Shown here: one piece after another, positions 9,254-19,200 of the stretch
Layout: every line of letters starts with the position of its first letter
Position numbering within the stretch: position 1 is the stretch's first letter
NCBI GenBank assembly: GCA_029856125.1
Contig: JAHQWJ010000012.1
Coordinates: forward strand, 1 to 62,157
Direction of reading: 5' to 3'
Length of the DNA: 62,157 bases
From: Promethearchaeia archaeon
Lineage (GTDB): Archaea > Asgardarchaeota > Lokiarchaeia > Sigyniarchaeales > SOKP01
The notes under the pieces: generated by a model
What the model saw: the letters and a program-made list of their open reading frames with translations, nothing else
The model's database searches: none
Told to the model about the DNA's origin: nothing
Position numbers and translations under genes: made by a program

Positions 9254-10138
9254 GTGTCAATATTGTTAAATAAGCTAAAAAGCCAAATGCTCAATTTAGG
9301 TTTGAAATTCATTTCCGTAGATGACAAAGTAGTCCGGATGATATTGGAAACAAGTGCTTCGAACATTAACGAGATCGTATTGATGCCCGCTGTAAAAATT
9401 GTGATGAAAAAGTTAGTTAAACGACTTCAAAATAAAATCGTTCATGGTAGAGTTTACAATGGAACATTAAACGGAATAAAAGTAAGCATTATCCGATCTC
9501 AAGTTGGATGTCCAAACGCAGCACTTACAATAGAATGCTTGAAACGTTCCAAAGCAAAAATAGTTGTAAGGGTAGATTTTTGTGGTGGAATTTATGGAGA
9601 AAATACCACGATAAATATTGGTGACATCGTGATACCCAAATCAGCTTACTGTGGAGATGGAACGAGTTCTGAATACTTAAGAGCTAATCAAACTCTATTG
9701 AATCAATTAGAATCTATAACCAACCCACTTTCAACAACCCAAAATCTCATCGCTAGTCCACAAACAATTTTTATATCTAAACCTAACGAACTATTAAAAG
9801 AACTTCTTATTAGAGAAGCTCGTTCTCTTTACCCCAGTAAAGTTTACCCCTGTAAAATTTGGACAACAGACGCGCTATTTTGTGAAACCTATGAATTTTT
9901 ACGATCCCTAAATTCAATCAATATCAAAGGAATCGACATGGAATCCTCTATTCTATTTTTATTGGGACAACTTTACAATCTAAAGGTTGCGTCTATACTA
10001 TCTGTTTCTGATTTACCTGGAGATGCGAAGTATGATCTCCTTAAATCAAACGAAATTCATCCCGATATGGAAACTGGAATAGATAACGCTATTAAAATTC
10101 TAATAAATACCCTCCCAAAAATACAACATTCTCTATAA
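9254..10138 (+). CDS. Nucleoside phosphorylase family protein (uridine/purine type)
   Basis: This 294-residue protein has the PNP/UDP phosphorylase pattern: a glycine-rich phosphate and ribose region (RVDFCGGIYGENTTINIGDI) and the late KGIDMESSIL motif, whose Met-Glu contacts the ribose. These enzymes cleave nucleosides with phosphate in purine or pyrimidine salvage. Substrate choice cannot be read from the sequence. The frame starts with GTG at 9254. A TTG at 9263 is spaced better from the AAGGTG at 9251-9256 and may be the true start. It is convergent with the regulator that follows, 13 bp away. Confidence 0.85.
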   Translation: MSILLNKLKSQMLNLGLKFISVDDKVVRMILETSASNINEIVLMPAVKIVMKKLVKRLQNKIVHGRVYNGTLNGIKVSIIRSQVGCPNAALTIECLKRSKAKIVVRVDFCGGIYGENTTINIGDIVIPKSAYCGDGTSSEYLRANQTLLNQLESITNPLSTTQNLIASPQTIFISKPNELLKELLIREARSLYPSKVYPCKIWTTDALFCETYEFLRSLNSINIKGIDMESSILFLLGQLYNLKVASILSVSDLPGDAKYDLLKSNEIHPDMETGIDNAIKILINTLPKIQHSL

Positions 10139-10151
10139 AAACAGGAGATCA

Positions 10152-11054
10152 TCATAAACCATTCAGTAATTTAGAGAAGTCGGGTTCGTCAAAAAATTCG
10201 TTAAACTTTTTCAACAGTTCAATATTGATAACTTGTATTTTTTGATTTTTTTGTGTTTTAACAGATTTCACTAAATCTAATGTTTTTAATTTTTTTAAAT
10301 GGTATTGGACAGTCCCAGAATACACTTCTAATTTTTCGCCAATTTTAGAGATTGCAATTCCTTCTTCTTTAAAAATTTCTTCAATGATTTTTGGGATTAA
10401 TGGATTCGTAAAAACAACTTTAAATTTATCATAATCTTCTGGAAGGTCAACTAAAAAATAATGTAAAGATTTTCCAATTTTTTTCGACCTTATGAGTTTG
10501 AAACGCTCTAAAGTCATAATATGTTTTAAAAAGGGGGTTCTCGTTATTCCTAATTCTTCTTCGACTTTCTCATCTCTAGCATGAATTCCGGGATTTTCTT
10601 TTATGAACTCTAATATTTTAGCTAGTTTATCGTTGTTTAGAATTTCTAACTTTGTTCTTCTTTCTTTTGTTACGATCCAACTTTTATCTTCTAAACTCCT
10701 TATTGCTAAAAATATTTCTTCCTTACTATAACCTTTCTTATACGCTAGTTTGGCTATACTTTTTGCGTATAATTTCTCAATAATAGGAAATTTTTGCAAC
10801 TCTGCTTCAGAAGCTACATCGATCTCAAAATCGGCATCATACCTTTTTAATTTTAAAATATGTTTTGCGATATCCAAAACATCGACCTCAATCTCAGTAA
10901 GATCATCGATTAATGGTTCCGGTACGATTTGTAATTCTCTTTTTTCAATTTTAACGTCTTGCAAAGGAGTAAAATCCGCTCGTCTAAATGAACTTACCTC
11001 TAATTCTTTTTCCCTTTGTTTTTCTTTAGATTCTCTTTTTTTTTCTAACGACAT
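10152..11054 (-). CDS. Winged-helix transcriptional regulator with two HTH domains
   Basis: This 300-residue protein has an acidic/basic N-terminus (KKRESKEKQREKEL) and two consecutive winged-helix modules. One lies at about 130-200 (NPGIHARDEKVEEELGITRT, then KHIMTLERFKLIRSKKIGKS). The other lies at about 215-285 (GIAISKIGEKLEVYSGTVQY, then HLKKLKTLDLVKSVKTQKN) and is ArsR/MarR-like. It is probably a DNA-binding regulator. No ligand or metal site is evident. It lies 25 bp downstream of the zinc-ribbon membrane protein on the same strand, so the two are likely co-transcribed and the regulator may respond to that membrane protein. Confidence 0.83.
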   Translation of the reverse strand: MSLEKKRESKEKQREKELEVSSFRRADFTPLQDVKIEKRELQIVPEPLIDDLTEIEVDVLDIAKHILKLKRYDADFEIDVASEAELQKFPIIEKLYAKSIAKLAYKKGYSKEEIFLAIRSLEDKSWIVTKERRTKLEILNNDKLAKILEFIKENPGIHARDEKVEEELGITRTPFLKHIMTLERFKLIRSKKIGKSLHYFLVDLPEDYDKFKVVFTNPLIPKIIEEIFKEEGIAISKIGEKLEVYSGTVQYHLKKLKTLDLVKSVKTQKNQKIQVINIELLKKFNEFFDEPDFSKLLNGL

Positions 11055-11079
11055 TACTCAATGAGTTAATATTTAAATT

Positions 11080-12654
11080 TTAGGCATTTTTCTCTAAAAA
11101 CTGTACAAATTCGAACTGTTGGGCACTATCCATATATTTTAGTTCTTCTACCAATTTATCATAATATTTTGGCTTAAGATTTGGAAGCTTGCGAATGCGC
11201 TCTATTAATTTATGAGGAATTTCCTCATATAATCCTTTTAACGCTTCGATGTACTTTAATTGTTCTTCCTCTGCTATGTATGCTAATTCTTTTATAATAT
11301 TTTTGCGTTCCTTTTTTGGGATGTCAAGATCTAATATTTGCTTTCTCAAATCTTTAGAGAATATATTAAATATTTTGGCGAAATATTCTTTAACTATTTT
11401 CTTATCTTTTTCATTTTTAACCGGTAATAGGGATTCGTGAAGTCGTAATACAGAGGGTTCCTCTTTTTTCTCTTCTGTTTTTTTAATATCAAGTGTCTCA
11501 ATCTCAACTTCTTCTTCTTTTATCTCTTCGATAGATTTGATTTCCTCTGGGGTATCTTTTAAGAGTTCCTTCTCAGGTTTTAGTTCTACCGTTTCCTCTT
11601 CTAAGGGAATGATCTCATCTTCAATTATTTGAGGTTTTTCCTCTTTTTCTAAAGAATTTTTTTCTTCCACAAGTTGTATTTTTTTAGAGGGCTCGCTTTT
11701 TGGTTGAAATTCTCCCATTTCTTTCTTGATAACGGGATCAATAGGTTTTCCTATGAATAAAAGAATTAATATCAGCGATTTTATCAAGATAAAAATACCA
11801 ATGCTAATAAACGCAGTGGATATTACGCCCAATATAAATATTCCGATCACAAAAGCCCCTGTAAACTGATTCTGTTTGTGGATTTTTCCTTTTAAAGCTA
11901 AATCGATGATTAACATGATAACAGGGGTTATAATAAAAGATAGGCCGATTAAAAACAAAAAGAGATTACTGAAAAGATCTGATAATAAACCACCAATAAT
12001 TAGGTTATTTAAAACTAATAAAACGAGAATAAATCCCGCTTTCGCTGAGAAATAATTTATCGAGTTTTTTAGTTTGAGACCATAGTTGTAGACTTTGTGA
12101 TCTTCTCCTTTATGATAAACAATCGAATGAATTAGAATCAAAATTCCTTTAATTAATAAAATGACACCGGATCCGTAAAAAATACACCCTAATATACCAT
12201 AACAAATTGCATCCAGGGCAATTTCATCGTAGTTTTTTGACTGAACCCTTGGCGATATGTATCTTAGGTCGTATATTAATACGAATACACTACCCAAAAC
12301 GAGTATATAAGAATTAATTACATTAACAATACTCCCAAAAATGAAAAAATTAAAAAAACTCAATACTAATATAGCTACCGCATAAAGGACTAAGGGTATG
12401 TAATCGAATTTGTTCAAATATTCTATTGCTTTTTCTAAATTAGTTTTATCCTTATTATTCAACCCATATTTTGGATGTGGCTGAATTTTGCTTCTCTGTT
12501 TTCTTGTTGGATGTTGTTTAAAGTTCACTCCTGATAATGAAAATGGTGATCCACACATTTCGCAATAAACTTGAGTTCTATCATCAATTAGTTTAGATAA
12601 TTCTTTTGGAAACACATAAGAACAATTACGACAAATATACAGTTTTTCCGACAT
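11080..12654 (-). CDS. Zinc-ribbon membrane protein with an acidic linker and helical C-terminal domain
   Basis: This 524-residue protein of unknown function starts with a four-cysteine zinc ribbon (CRNC at 8-11, CEMC at 31-34). About six or seven membrane helices follow (roughly 80-300). A long glutamate/lysine linker (about 320-400) comes next, then a soluble helical domain (about 400-524; KNEKDKKIVKEYFAKIFNIF, DIPKKERKNIIKELAY). The architecture suggests a membrane-anchored cytoplasmic scaffold or sensor. It heads a probable two-gene unit with the winged-helix regulator 25 bp downstream. No enzymatic motif is seen. Confidence 0.72.
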   Translation of the reverse strand: MSEKLYICRNCSYVFPKELSKLIDDRTQVYCEMCGSPFSLSGVNFKQHPTRKQRSKIQPHPKYGLNNKDKTNLEKAIEYLNKFDYIPLVLYAVAILVLSFFNFFIFGSIVNVINSYILVLGSVFVLIYDLRYISPRVQSKNYDEIALDAICYGILGCIFYGSGVILLIKGILILIHSIVYHKGEDHKVYNYGLKLKNSINYFSAKAGFILVLLVLNNLIIGGLLSDLFSNLFLFLIGLSFIITPVIMLIIDLALKGKIHKQNQFTGAFVIGIFILGVISTAFISIGIFILIKSLILILLFIGKPIDPVIKKEMGEFQPKSEPSKKIQLVEEKNSLEKEEKPQIIEDEIIPLEEETVELKPEKELLKDTPEEIKSIEEIKEEEVEIETLDIKKTEEKKEEPSVLRLHESLLPVKNEKDKKIVKEYFAKIFNIFSKDLRKQILDLDIPKKERKNIIKELAYIAEEEQLKYIEALKGLYEEIPHKLIERIRKLPNLKPKYYDKLVEELKYMDSAQQFEFVQFLEKNA

Positions 12655-12958
12655 TAAAGCCTCACACTTATATATTAATTATTTTATTTAATTTTTTTAA
12701 TTTATGTTTACTAGTTTTTTATTGCAGATTTTTGGAGGTAAAAATATTCCACGAGAATTGATTTGCTTAAAATGATTTTAAATTTTACGCTACTAAGACT
12801 AAAACCAATCATTTCCATACAACTACAAATCTATTTTTTTAAATATGAATAGTTGAATAAAAGAAGTCTAAAGTCGATTATAAAAAAAATGGAGTCCAAT
12901 TTTTCCCAAAGAATAAAAATTTAATAATTTCACCAAATTTGCGTAATCGGACTAAAGC
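12655..12958. other. 304-bp AT-rich intergenic region without a supported gene
   Basis: The stretch lies between the start of the zinc-ribbon membrane protein gene and the stop of the hydrolase gene. It holds a strong Shine-Dalgarno-like GGAGGT at 12734-12739, but no start codon or useful frame follows it. No RNA gene, repeat or clear hairpin was seen. The part next to 12654 must contain that gene's promoter (TTATATATTAATTATTT lies about 10-30 bases upstream of its start). Confidence 0.5.
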
Positions 12959-13459
12959 TTAAGTAATGAGCTTGGTCCATTTTAAAGTAGTTATAGTATT
13001 ATTTAGGTCGTGATGATCTTCAGTTGTATTAAATTCCAGGTTAGTAAATATCTGGTAGGCTTGCTCCCGAGATGCTTTATATTGGGCAATATCATCATGT
13101 TTTCCATGAAAAATTATCGTAGGGATAGTTGATGGTAAGATCTTATCTATTTGCAACATGGGAGTTGCTAAAAAAGGAGCTAATAATATTAATCGCTCGA
13201 TTTTTTCAGGATTTTGAAGGGCATAAAGCGTAGCCATTAATCCACCGAAACTTGAACCTATTATTATCCATGAATTCCTTTTTTTAAGAAATAAATCCAA
13301 TTGTCCCATTCTCTCTTTAAGGAGATCACCAAGCGAGATATTCTTCTTAAATTTTTTAAAATTGGGCGTAAAAATATCTGGGAATAAACCCTTCAGGTAG
13401 GTTCCTTTAAATCCATTACCTGAGCTTTCAAGACCGTGGATAAAAATAATATTTTTCAT
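12959..13459 (-). CDS. Alpha/beta hydrolase, YqiA/UPF0227-like esterase
   Basis: This short (166-residue) alpha/beta hydrolase begins IIFIHGLESSGNGFKG, the oxyanion-hole strand. It has the nucleophile elbow GSSFGG near residue 68-73, an acid in HGKHDD and a histidine in TEDHHDL near the C-terminus, so a full Ser-Asp-His triad can be proposed. Its size and HGLESSGNG start fit the YqiA/YcfP-like small esterases. The substrate is unknown. It lies 23 bp downstream of the DUF2085 membrane protein on the same strand and is probably co-transcribed with it. Confidence 0.82.
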   Translation of the reverse strand: MKNIIFIHGLESSGNGFKGTYLKGLFPDIFTPNFKKFKKNISLGDLLKERMGQLDLFLKKRNSWIIIGSSFGGLMATLYALQNPEKIERLILLAPFLATPMLQIDKILPSTIPTIIFHGKHDDIAQYKASREQAYQIFTNLEFNTTEDHHDLNNTITTLKWTKLIT

Positions 13460-13482
13460 TGTATATGGTTCTATGCTAACCT

Positions 13483-14550
13483 TTAATATTCAATTTCAAA
13501 GTCCTCTGGGCTTACAGGGTAGAGTTCTTTATTCAATTCTTTTAGTAATTTTTTCTGACCAAAATAAAAAAACAGAAAAAAGATACCAAAATATACTGTA
13601 ATCACTACTAATGTAAAGACATAATATTTTCTTGTGAACGAAATGAAATGGAGGGAGATACCAATAATAAAACCCGTAAACAATCGAGATTCCGTTGTAC
13701 TTGTCCTAAGCAATAACTTTTGGGTCCCCCAATCAATTAATCCGGGTATTGGGAATACAACGATGATTATGAACGCCAATTCGGCGCTAAATTGAGGATT
13801 TACGATTAGTTGAAAAAGATGAGTGAAAAAAACAGATATTATTATTCCAATCACCATTCCTGAGCATCTCGAGCAAAAATAGATTTTAGTTCGTCCAAAT
13901 TGAAAATAAAATGTATGATCACTCGCAGAAACAGGATGGTGTGTTAGCAACATGTAATATAGGTGCTGTTCTTTCGATGCAAAAATCTTGTCAAAGATGA
14001 TTAATAGAACTGGAACAGATATTATAACAGATATGAGGGTTTGGAAGAAAAATTTAACTCCAAAGTTAGAAAATAATACTGCTACTGGTAGGGAACTATG
14101 ATGAAATAACATAGTAGCCATTACTACTAAAATAGTAGCAATTAAAGAATTGATCACTAAAATTACAATGGAATAGAAGATTTTTTTAATGTTATGATAT
14201 TTCAATGGTTTATATTTGTAGATTCCAGCAAGAGATCCACATATCGCTACGATAAAACACCAATCGATGTAGATTGTATGATAGAATGCAATCTGATAGA
14301 CGAGTTCCCCCAGGAATCCCGCAAAAAACGCTGGAAGTGGTCCTGATAATACTGAAAAGAATGTAAGTGTCAGTAGAGATACGCTAAAAACAATCGAAAA
14401 ACTGATAGTTCCTATATAAGGTGAAGAAACAGAACCAAATGATTCTGAAGTGTATAAATAACTCATGAAAATAAAGAAGACCGTTATAATTTTCACAAAT
14501 ATCGTTCTTATGAAACTGCTTGGGCTATTTTCGTTAGAATCAATGCTCAT
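13483..14550 (-). CDS. Membrane protein: ECF S-component-like N-terminal half plus DUF2085 C-terminal half
   Basis: The 355-residue polytopic membrane protein shows two parts. The first (about 20-190) has helices with the pattern SGPLPAFFAGFLGELVYQI, which resembles substrate-binding S-components of energy-coupling-factor vitamin transporters. The second (about 195-350) contains FYFQFGRTKIYFCSRCSGM, the histidine/cysteine signature of DUF2085 membrane proteins. The fusion is inferred from motifs. No ECF ATPase or T-component lies nearby, so a transport role is tentative. It is upstream of, and probably co-transcribed with, the small esterase. Confidence 0.68.
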   Translation of the reverse strand: MSIDSNENSPSSFIRTIFVKIITVFFIFMSYLYTSESFGSVSSPYIGTISFSIVFSVSLLTLTFFSVLSGPLPAFFAGFLGELVYQIAFYHTIYIDWCFIVAICGSLAGIYKYKPLKYHNIKKIFYSIVILVINSLIATILVVMATMLFHHSSLPVAVLFSNFGVKFFFQTLISVIISVPVLLIIFDKIFASKEQHLYYMLLTHHPVSASDHTFYFQFGRTKIYFCSRCSGMVIGIIISVFFTHLFQLIVNPQFSAELAFIIIVVFPIPGLIDWGTQKLLLRTSTTESRLFTGFIIGISLHFISFTRKYYVFTLVVITVYFGIFFLFFYFGQKKLLKELNKELYPVSPEDFEIEY

Positions 14551-14602
14551 GCTTATCGCATAAAAAAATTAATGAAAATAGATAAAATTATCTTTCATAA
14601 TT

Positions 14603-15262
14603 TTAAAAAAAAATAACATCAAGCTCTTTAATTAAGCTTTCTTTCGTTTTTTCGAATCCTTTTCTGAGGACGCTAACAATTATATTTTTCCCTGTTGGCA
14701 CATTAATGATGCTATCATCTTCTTCTACTATTACAATTCCATCATCGTTATAATCTAATTGTCTCTTAAGAGCCTCGTACGCTTTTTCTTTAGTTTTAAA
14801 CGCTGCTCTGGATAATTCATCGTAATTTTTCACATCATCTTTAATATTCAAAAATAAAACACATTCCTCAACTTGAGAAACAAAGGATTTTCTTGTAATT
14901 TCCTTTAATTTCTCGTAATGCTTATGATTTTTTTTACACTGTTTATCAGTCTGGTCATTTTCTAGATAATCAGGAAAGTTTTTTTCAATAACCTCATCAA
15001 ATTTTTCTTGAGTAATCTCTCCATTCTGTACTAAAGCCTTAGCTGAATCCAATGCGATAGTTATTTGTTTTAATGTTCCCACACGAGCGTTATTATCACT
15101 CCAGAACTTATAAAAGGCTTTTACTATAGGTTTTACTACAAAATTGAATGCTCCAGCATCTAACTCTGTCTCTATTAGCTCTCTACCAAATCCTAGTGAA
15201 AGATCGGTTGTTGAAATCATCTTTTCCTCAACGATCTTATAATTTCTTTCCAGGTAATTCAT
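14603..15262 (-). CDS. Unknown helical protein, paralogue 1 of a tandem pair
   Basis: This 219-residue protein is of no recognised family. It is nearly all helix and charged, with no signal peptide or membrane segment. It matches its upstream neighbour along the full length: both open with YxxRNxKIVxExMI or HVERNCKIVKERMI, then share a GxxLIxTELDxGxxNFxVxPIVKAFY block, a GTLKQI block and the ending VxSLRKGFExxK. The start is well supported by AAAGGAG seven to eight bases upstream of the ATG. The pair looks like a local duplication. A cytosolic structural or stress-related role is possible, but nothing shows it. Confidence 0.78.
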   Translation of the reverse strand: MNYLERNYKIVEEKMISTTDLSLGFGRELIETELDAGAFNFVVKPIVKAFYKFWSDNNARVGTLKQITIALDSAKALVQNGEITQEKFDEVIEKNFPDYLENDQTDKQCKKNHKHYEKLKEITRKSFVSQVEECVLFLNIKDDVKNYDELSRAAFKTKEKAYEALKRQLDYNDDGIVIVEEDDSIINVPTGKNIIVSVLRKGFEKTKESLIKELDVIFF

Positions 15263-15349
15263 TATATATCTCCTTTCGGTTATTTTTTTAACTTACTATA
15301 GCATATTGTGTTCTTTTTTGATATTTTTGAAATATTAATTTGATACTTA

Positions 15350-16006
15350 CTAATCGTAGGTTTCGTCGATACCTTCAAAGAAATCTTTTTTACTCTCTTC
15401 GAAACCTTTTCTTAAAGATTTTACGATTACCATCTTTGCAACAGGAATAGATAATATAGATGGATCTTCTTCTATGATGCTGATGCCTCTCTCTGTGAAT
15501 TCTAACTGCTTCTTTAAGTTCTTAGTTGCTATTTCTTTTGACTTGAATGCACCTTTGGCGAGATCAGTATAATCATTAACATGTTCTTCAACACTAAGGA
15601 AAGTTTTAACTTCTCTAAGATAATTGATAAAAGTCTCTCTAGAGTTTTCTTTTAATTTTTCATAATTTCTATGTTTCTTACTACATTGATATGTTACCTG
15701 ATCACCTTTAAGGAATTTCGGAAAAAATTCTTCTATAATGCGATTAAAAGATTCTTCTGAATTTCCATTAAGTAATAATTGTTTGCCAGCATCCAAAGTG
15801 ATATCAATCTGCTTTAAAGTTCCCTTTCTTGCGTCATGTTGAGCCCAATAATCATAGAAAGCTTTAACAATGGGTCTAACTATAAAATTCAAAATTCCTG
15901 TATCTAATTCCGTGTCAATTAGTTTTCGCCCTAATTTAAGCGATTGTTCCATTTGCTGAATCATTCGTTCTTTTACGATTTTACAATTCCTTTCCACATG
16001 ATCCAA
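15350..16006 (-). CDS. Unknown helical protein, paralogue 2 of a tandem pair
   Basis: This 218-residue paralogue of the downstream gene has the same length within one residue and the same block order. The shared strings include PIVKAFY, RxGTLKQI and NYEKLKE/HYEKLKE. Cysteines near the middle (YQCSKKHRNY here, KQCKKNHKHY in the other) sit at the same position, suggesting a conserved Cys-Lys-Lys/His site. The two genes are 87 bp apart on the same strand and each has its own ribosome-binding region. Identity looks moderate, so the duplication is not recent. Function unknown. Confidence 0.78.
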   Translation of the reverse strand: MDHVERNCKIVKERMIQQMEQSLKLGRKLIDTELDTGILNFIVRPIVKAFYDYWAQHDARKGTLKQIDITLDAGKQLLLNGNSEESFNRIIEEFFPKFLKGDQVTYQCSKKHRNYEKLKENSRETFINYLREVKTFLSVEEHVNDYTDLAKGAFKSKEIATKNLKKQLEFTERGISIIEEDPSILSIPVAKMVIVKSLRKGFEESKKDFFEGIDETYD

Positions 16007-16214
16007 AGAAAATCCCCAGCAGATTTATTTAATAGTACTTTCGTAAATTAAAATTCTTCTTGAACTAATAAAGTAAAATATTGAAAATTTTTTAACTTTT
16101 TCATAATTTAATTAGTCTTGCGTCTAGAACGAAAAAAGTAAGTATATAATATGAAAAAATGTTCTATAATTATATTAGGTTTAAATACAATATTAACTTC
16201 ATAAAATAAATCCT

Positions 16215-19200
16215 ATGCGTTACATCTTTAAAATTCTAATATTGGGCTTAGATGGGGAAGCAATCGCTCTTTATACTATAAGAACCTTCGGAGAAGAGGG
16301 CGAAAATAAAGGAGCATATTTAGAGTTATATAAAGAAGTAAAAGCATTAGAGGATACTTGTGATATAGAAGTTAACGCTATAACTGATGTTGAGAATACT
16401 GATCTTGACGAATTGATTAATACTGTTGATGGCATTATCTACTTCATAAATCCCCTGAAAAACGAAGAAAAAGAAGTATTTGATTCCATTTTACACGACA
16501 TTAGAAAAATTACCCGAAACATACCTTTAATTATAATGTACTACGATAATGAAGGAATTATTCCTTTATCCGTAAATAGTATGCTGGAAAATACTTGGCT
16601 TAAGTACTTCGATATTGAAGCTTTTGTTAATGTTCGTCCGAGAGAATTTTATCGCGTTTTGCATTGTTTATGCATCGCAATGATTTCAGGAGATTCCCCA
16701 CTTTCACTAGAGAACGCTTGGATGAGGTTTCCCATTTATATTCAACTGGCTAACATATATTTTAAAAAAGCTGAAAAAGAATCTAAACCTGAATATTATT
16801 TTTATTCTGCTCAAGCTATTAAAAAAGCTGCTATGATTGCTGATATTTTTAACAAAGAAGAATATTATGTAATTTGCGAACAAGCAGCCTTTCTGTTCTC
16901 AAAAGTAAACTTATATTTGGAGGCTGCTGAAATACTTCAAAATGTAGATAAAAAAAAAGTGGAGAATTTCAAGAGATTATATGCTGAATCTATGATCTTG
17001 GAAGGTAATAAATTGTTTAACAAGCGTAAATTTGACGCTTCAGCAAGACAATACGAATCTGCAGCTCAATGGGTTGCTTTAGAACATGAGGACGAAGAGC
17101 TTAAAAACGAAGCATTTAAATTAGCGATAACTTCTTGGATTTCAGCTTGCAAAATGGAAAATGCTTTTAAAATTATTAAAAATTTGCCACATGATCTGAT
17201 ATTTGAAATTTTACAAGACTTTCTCCCCAAAATAATAGAGATGGTTGATTTTTTAATAAAAGAACAGAAATTACTAATAGCACGAGACCAATTGCGTATA
17301 ACTGTAGATGTCTATCAAAAGAGAAACTTGACTGAGGAGCTCCAAGAATTAGTAACCAAATTAATCGAAGTTTTAAAATTGCTTTTAGCAAAACAAATTG
17401 AAGAGGAAGATAGATTTAGCGCCTACGAATATTATTATGAAATTAAAAGCGTTTGTGAAACATATGATTTAGAATTACCAAATCAAGATAAGCAATTGAA
17501 GGTTTTGATTATTTTATTTAAAAAAAACCTCGAATTTGGGGACACTACTCTATTATTAAATGAAATAAGATCATCGAAGTTAAAAAAAGAGTTAACTGCG
17601 CAAATATCCAAAGCAGAGGATGAAAACAGGGAAAAGTTGAAACAACAGAAAGAGGAAAATCTACGGAAAAATGTAGGGTTTCTTAATAATTATATTGAAC
17701 GGGAGTTACAAATTATAGCTGAAAGTAACTTGAAAACCATTAAAGAAGCTAATGGGTTAATTGAAAAAAGAGAGTATCTTAAAGCAGCTAATTTGGTTAA
17801 ATCTCAAGCGGATTTCTGGAGTGCGATTGGTAGAGAAGAAATTCAAGACCAAATGTTAAAAAAAGTTCTCGACATTCTATTAATTGGTAAATTTTTTGAC
17901 AGATTTACGAATGTCTACTATGAGCTAACAAATAAATCGAAAAAGATTTATTTGAGAAATAAACTAAACCTCGTTAAAAAAATACTAAAAGAAGTTGCGA
18001 AGGAGCGCAATTTTGAAGAAGTTTTTACTACTTGCATATTCTTTTTATCAATATATAGAGAACAATCACTATTCGATCAATCTAAAGAAATAGCCGAGCT
18101 TTCTGTTGAATACATCAAATCTGAAGCTCTTAGAGTTGTTAAAGAAAATGAAGATAAAAAAGCAATTGATTCAGCTATAATTTTGATTGCGAAATCTACC
18201 GATTTATCACATGCATTTTTAGATAACCGTGAAATAAATTTTGATAAGATATATGAAATAATCGTCAAATTTTTCATAAAATTAGAAGATTTTTCTTATG
18301 CTCATGCGAATAATGATAAGATTTTAGACAAATCGCTTAAAAAAAAATTGAATGAAAAGATACAAAAGGCTGAATCAGATATAAGTGCCAATGATGCTGA
18401 AAAAGCTCAGAAGGATTACGATGATGGTATATTAAAAGAAAGAGAGTCGATCATCAAAAAAAGAGCGCGGGACGCGCAACAAGACAAACAAAATGATCTT
18501 CGACAGAGAACTGGTCTTAGAAGGGTCTATGATAAAGGACTTAACTTTTTAAAAGAACAAGATTTTAGAAACGCATTGAAAGAATATAATACACATATTC
18601 CCTCTTTAATTGACCAAAAAAGGCTTAACCTTGCTGGAATTTCTTTGGTAATTAGTTTGTTAATTCTTTACAAATTAAAAAGGATTGAAGAATTTGAAAA
18701 ATCCTTAAGGAAAATAAAAAAAAGTCTGGGTAGCTTAGAAATTTCCTTTTCAGAAACTTATCCAATTACTTTACTTGAATATATCATCGAAATCGAAAAA
18801 CTGGAAGATACTATTAAATTTAAAGAAGCACTTCAATATGTTGAACATTTAGCGCTATTTGATGAGGAATTGGAACTGCTCTATGAATTATTGGATAAAT
18901 CCAAAAAATCCCCTGATAGTGAAGATACTGAACTCTTGAAAAGGGAGAAAAAAGTAAAAATAATTATAGAATTAGGTAAGCAGATTTCCAAAGAGAAAAA
19001 AGATATAGCTAAAAGGAAATTAATGAAAAACCAATATTGGAAAATTTCTTACCAAGATTTATGCAATGGAAAATTAGAGGTAGCTGGTAATGAATATAAC
19101 AGTACAATTTCAAAATTATTAGAAAAACGATTTTTCAAACAGGCTACTGTAAGTTTCATAATTGCGACTATTATTATGGGAAAAAACAAAAATGTTTCCT

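Noticed and set aside
12734..12739. A strong Shine-Dalgarno-like GGAGGT in a 304-bp gap
   Set aside because: No start codon at a suitable spacing and no open frame longer than about ten codons follows in any frame.
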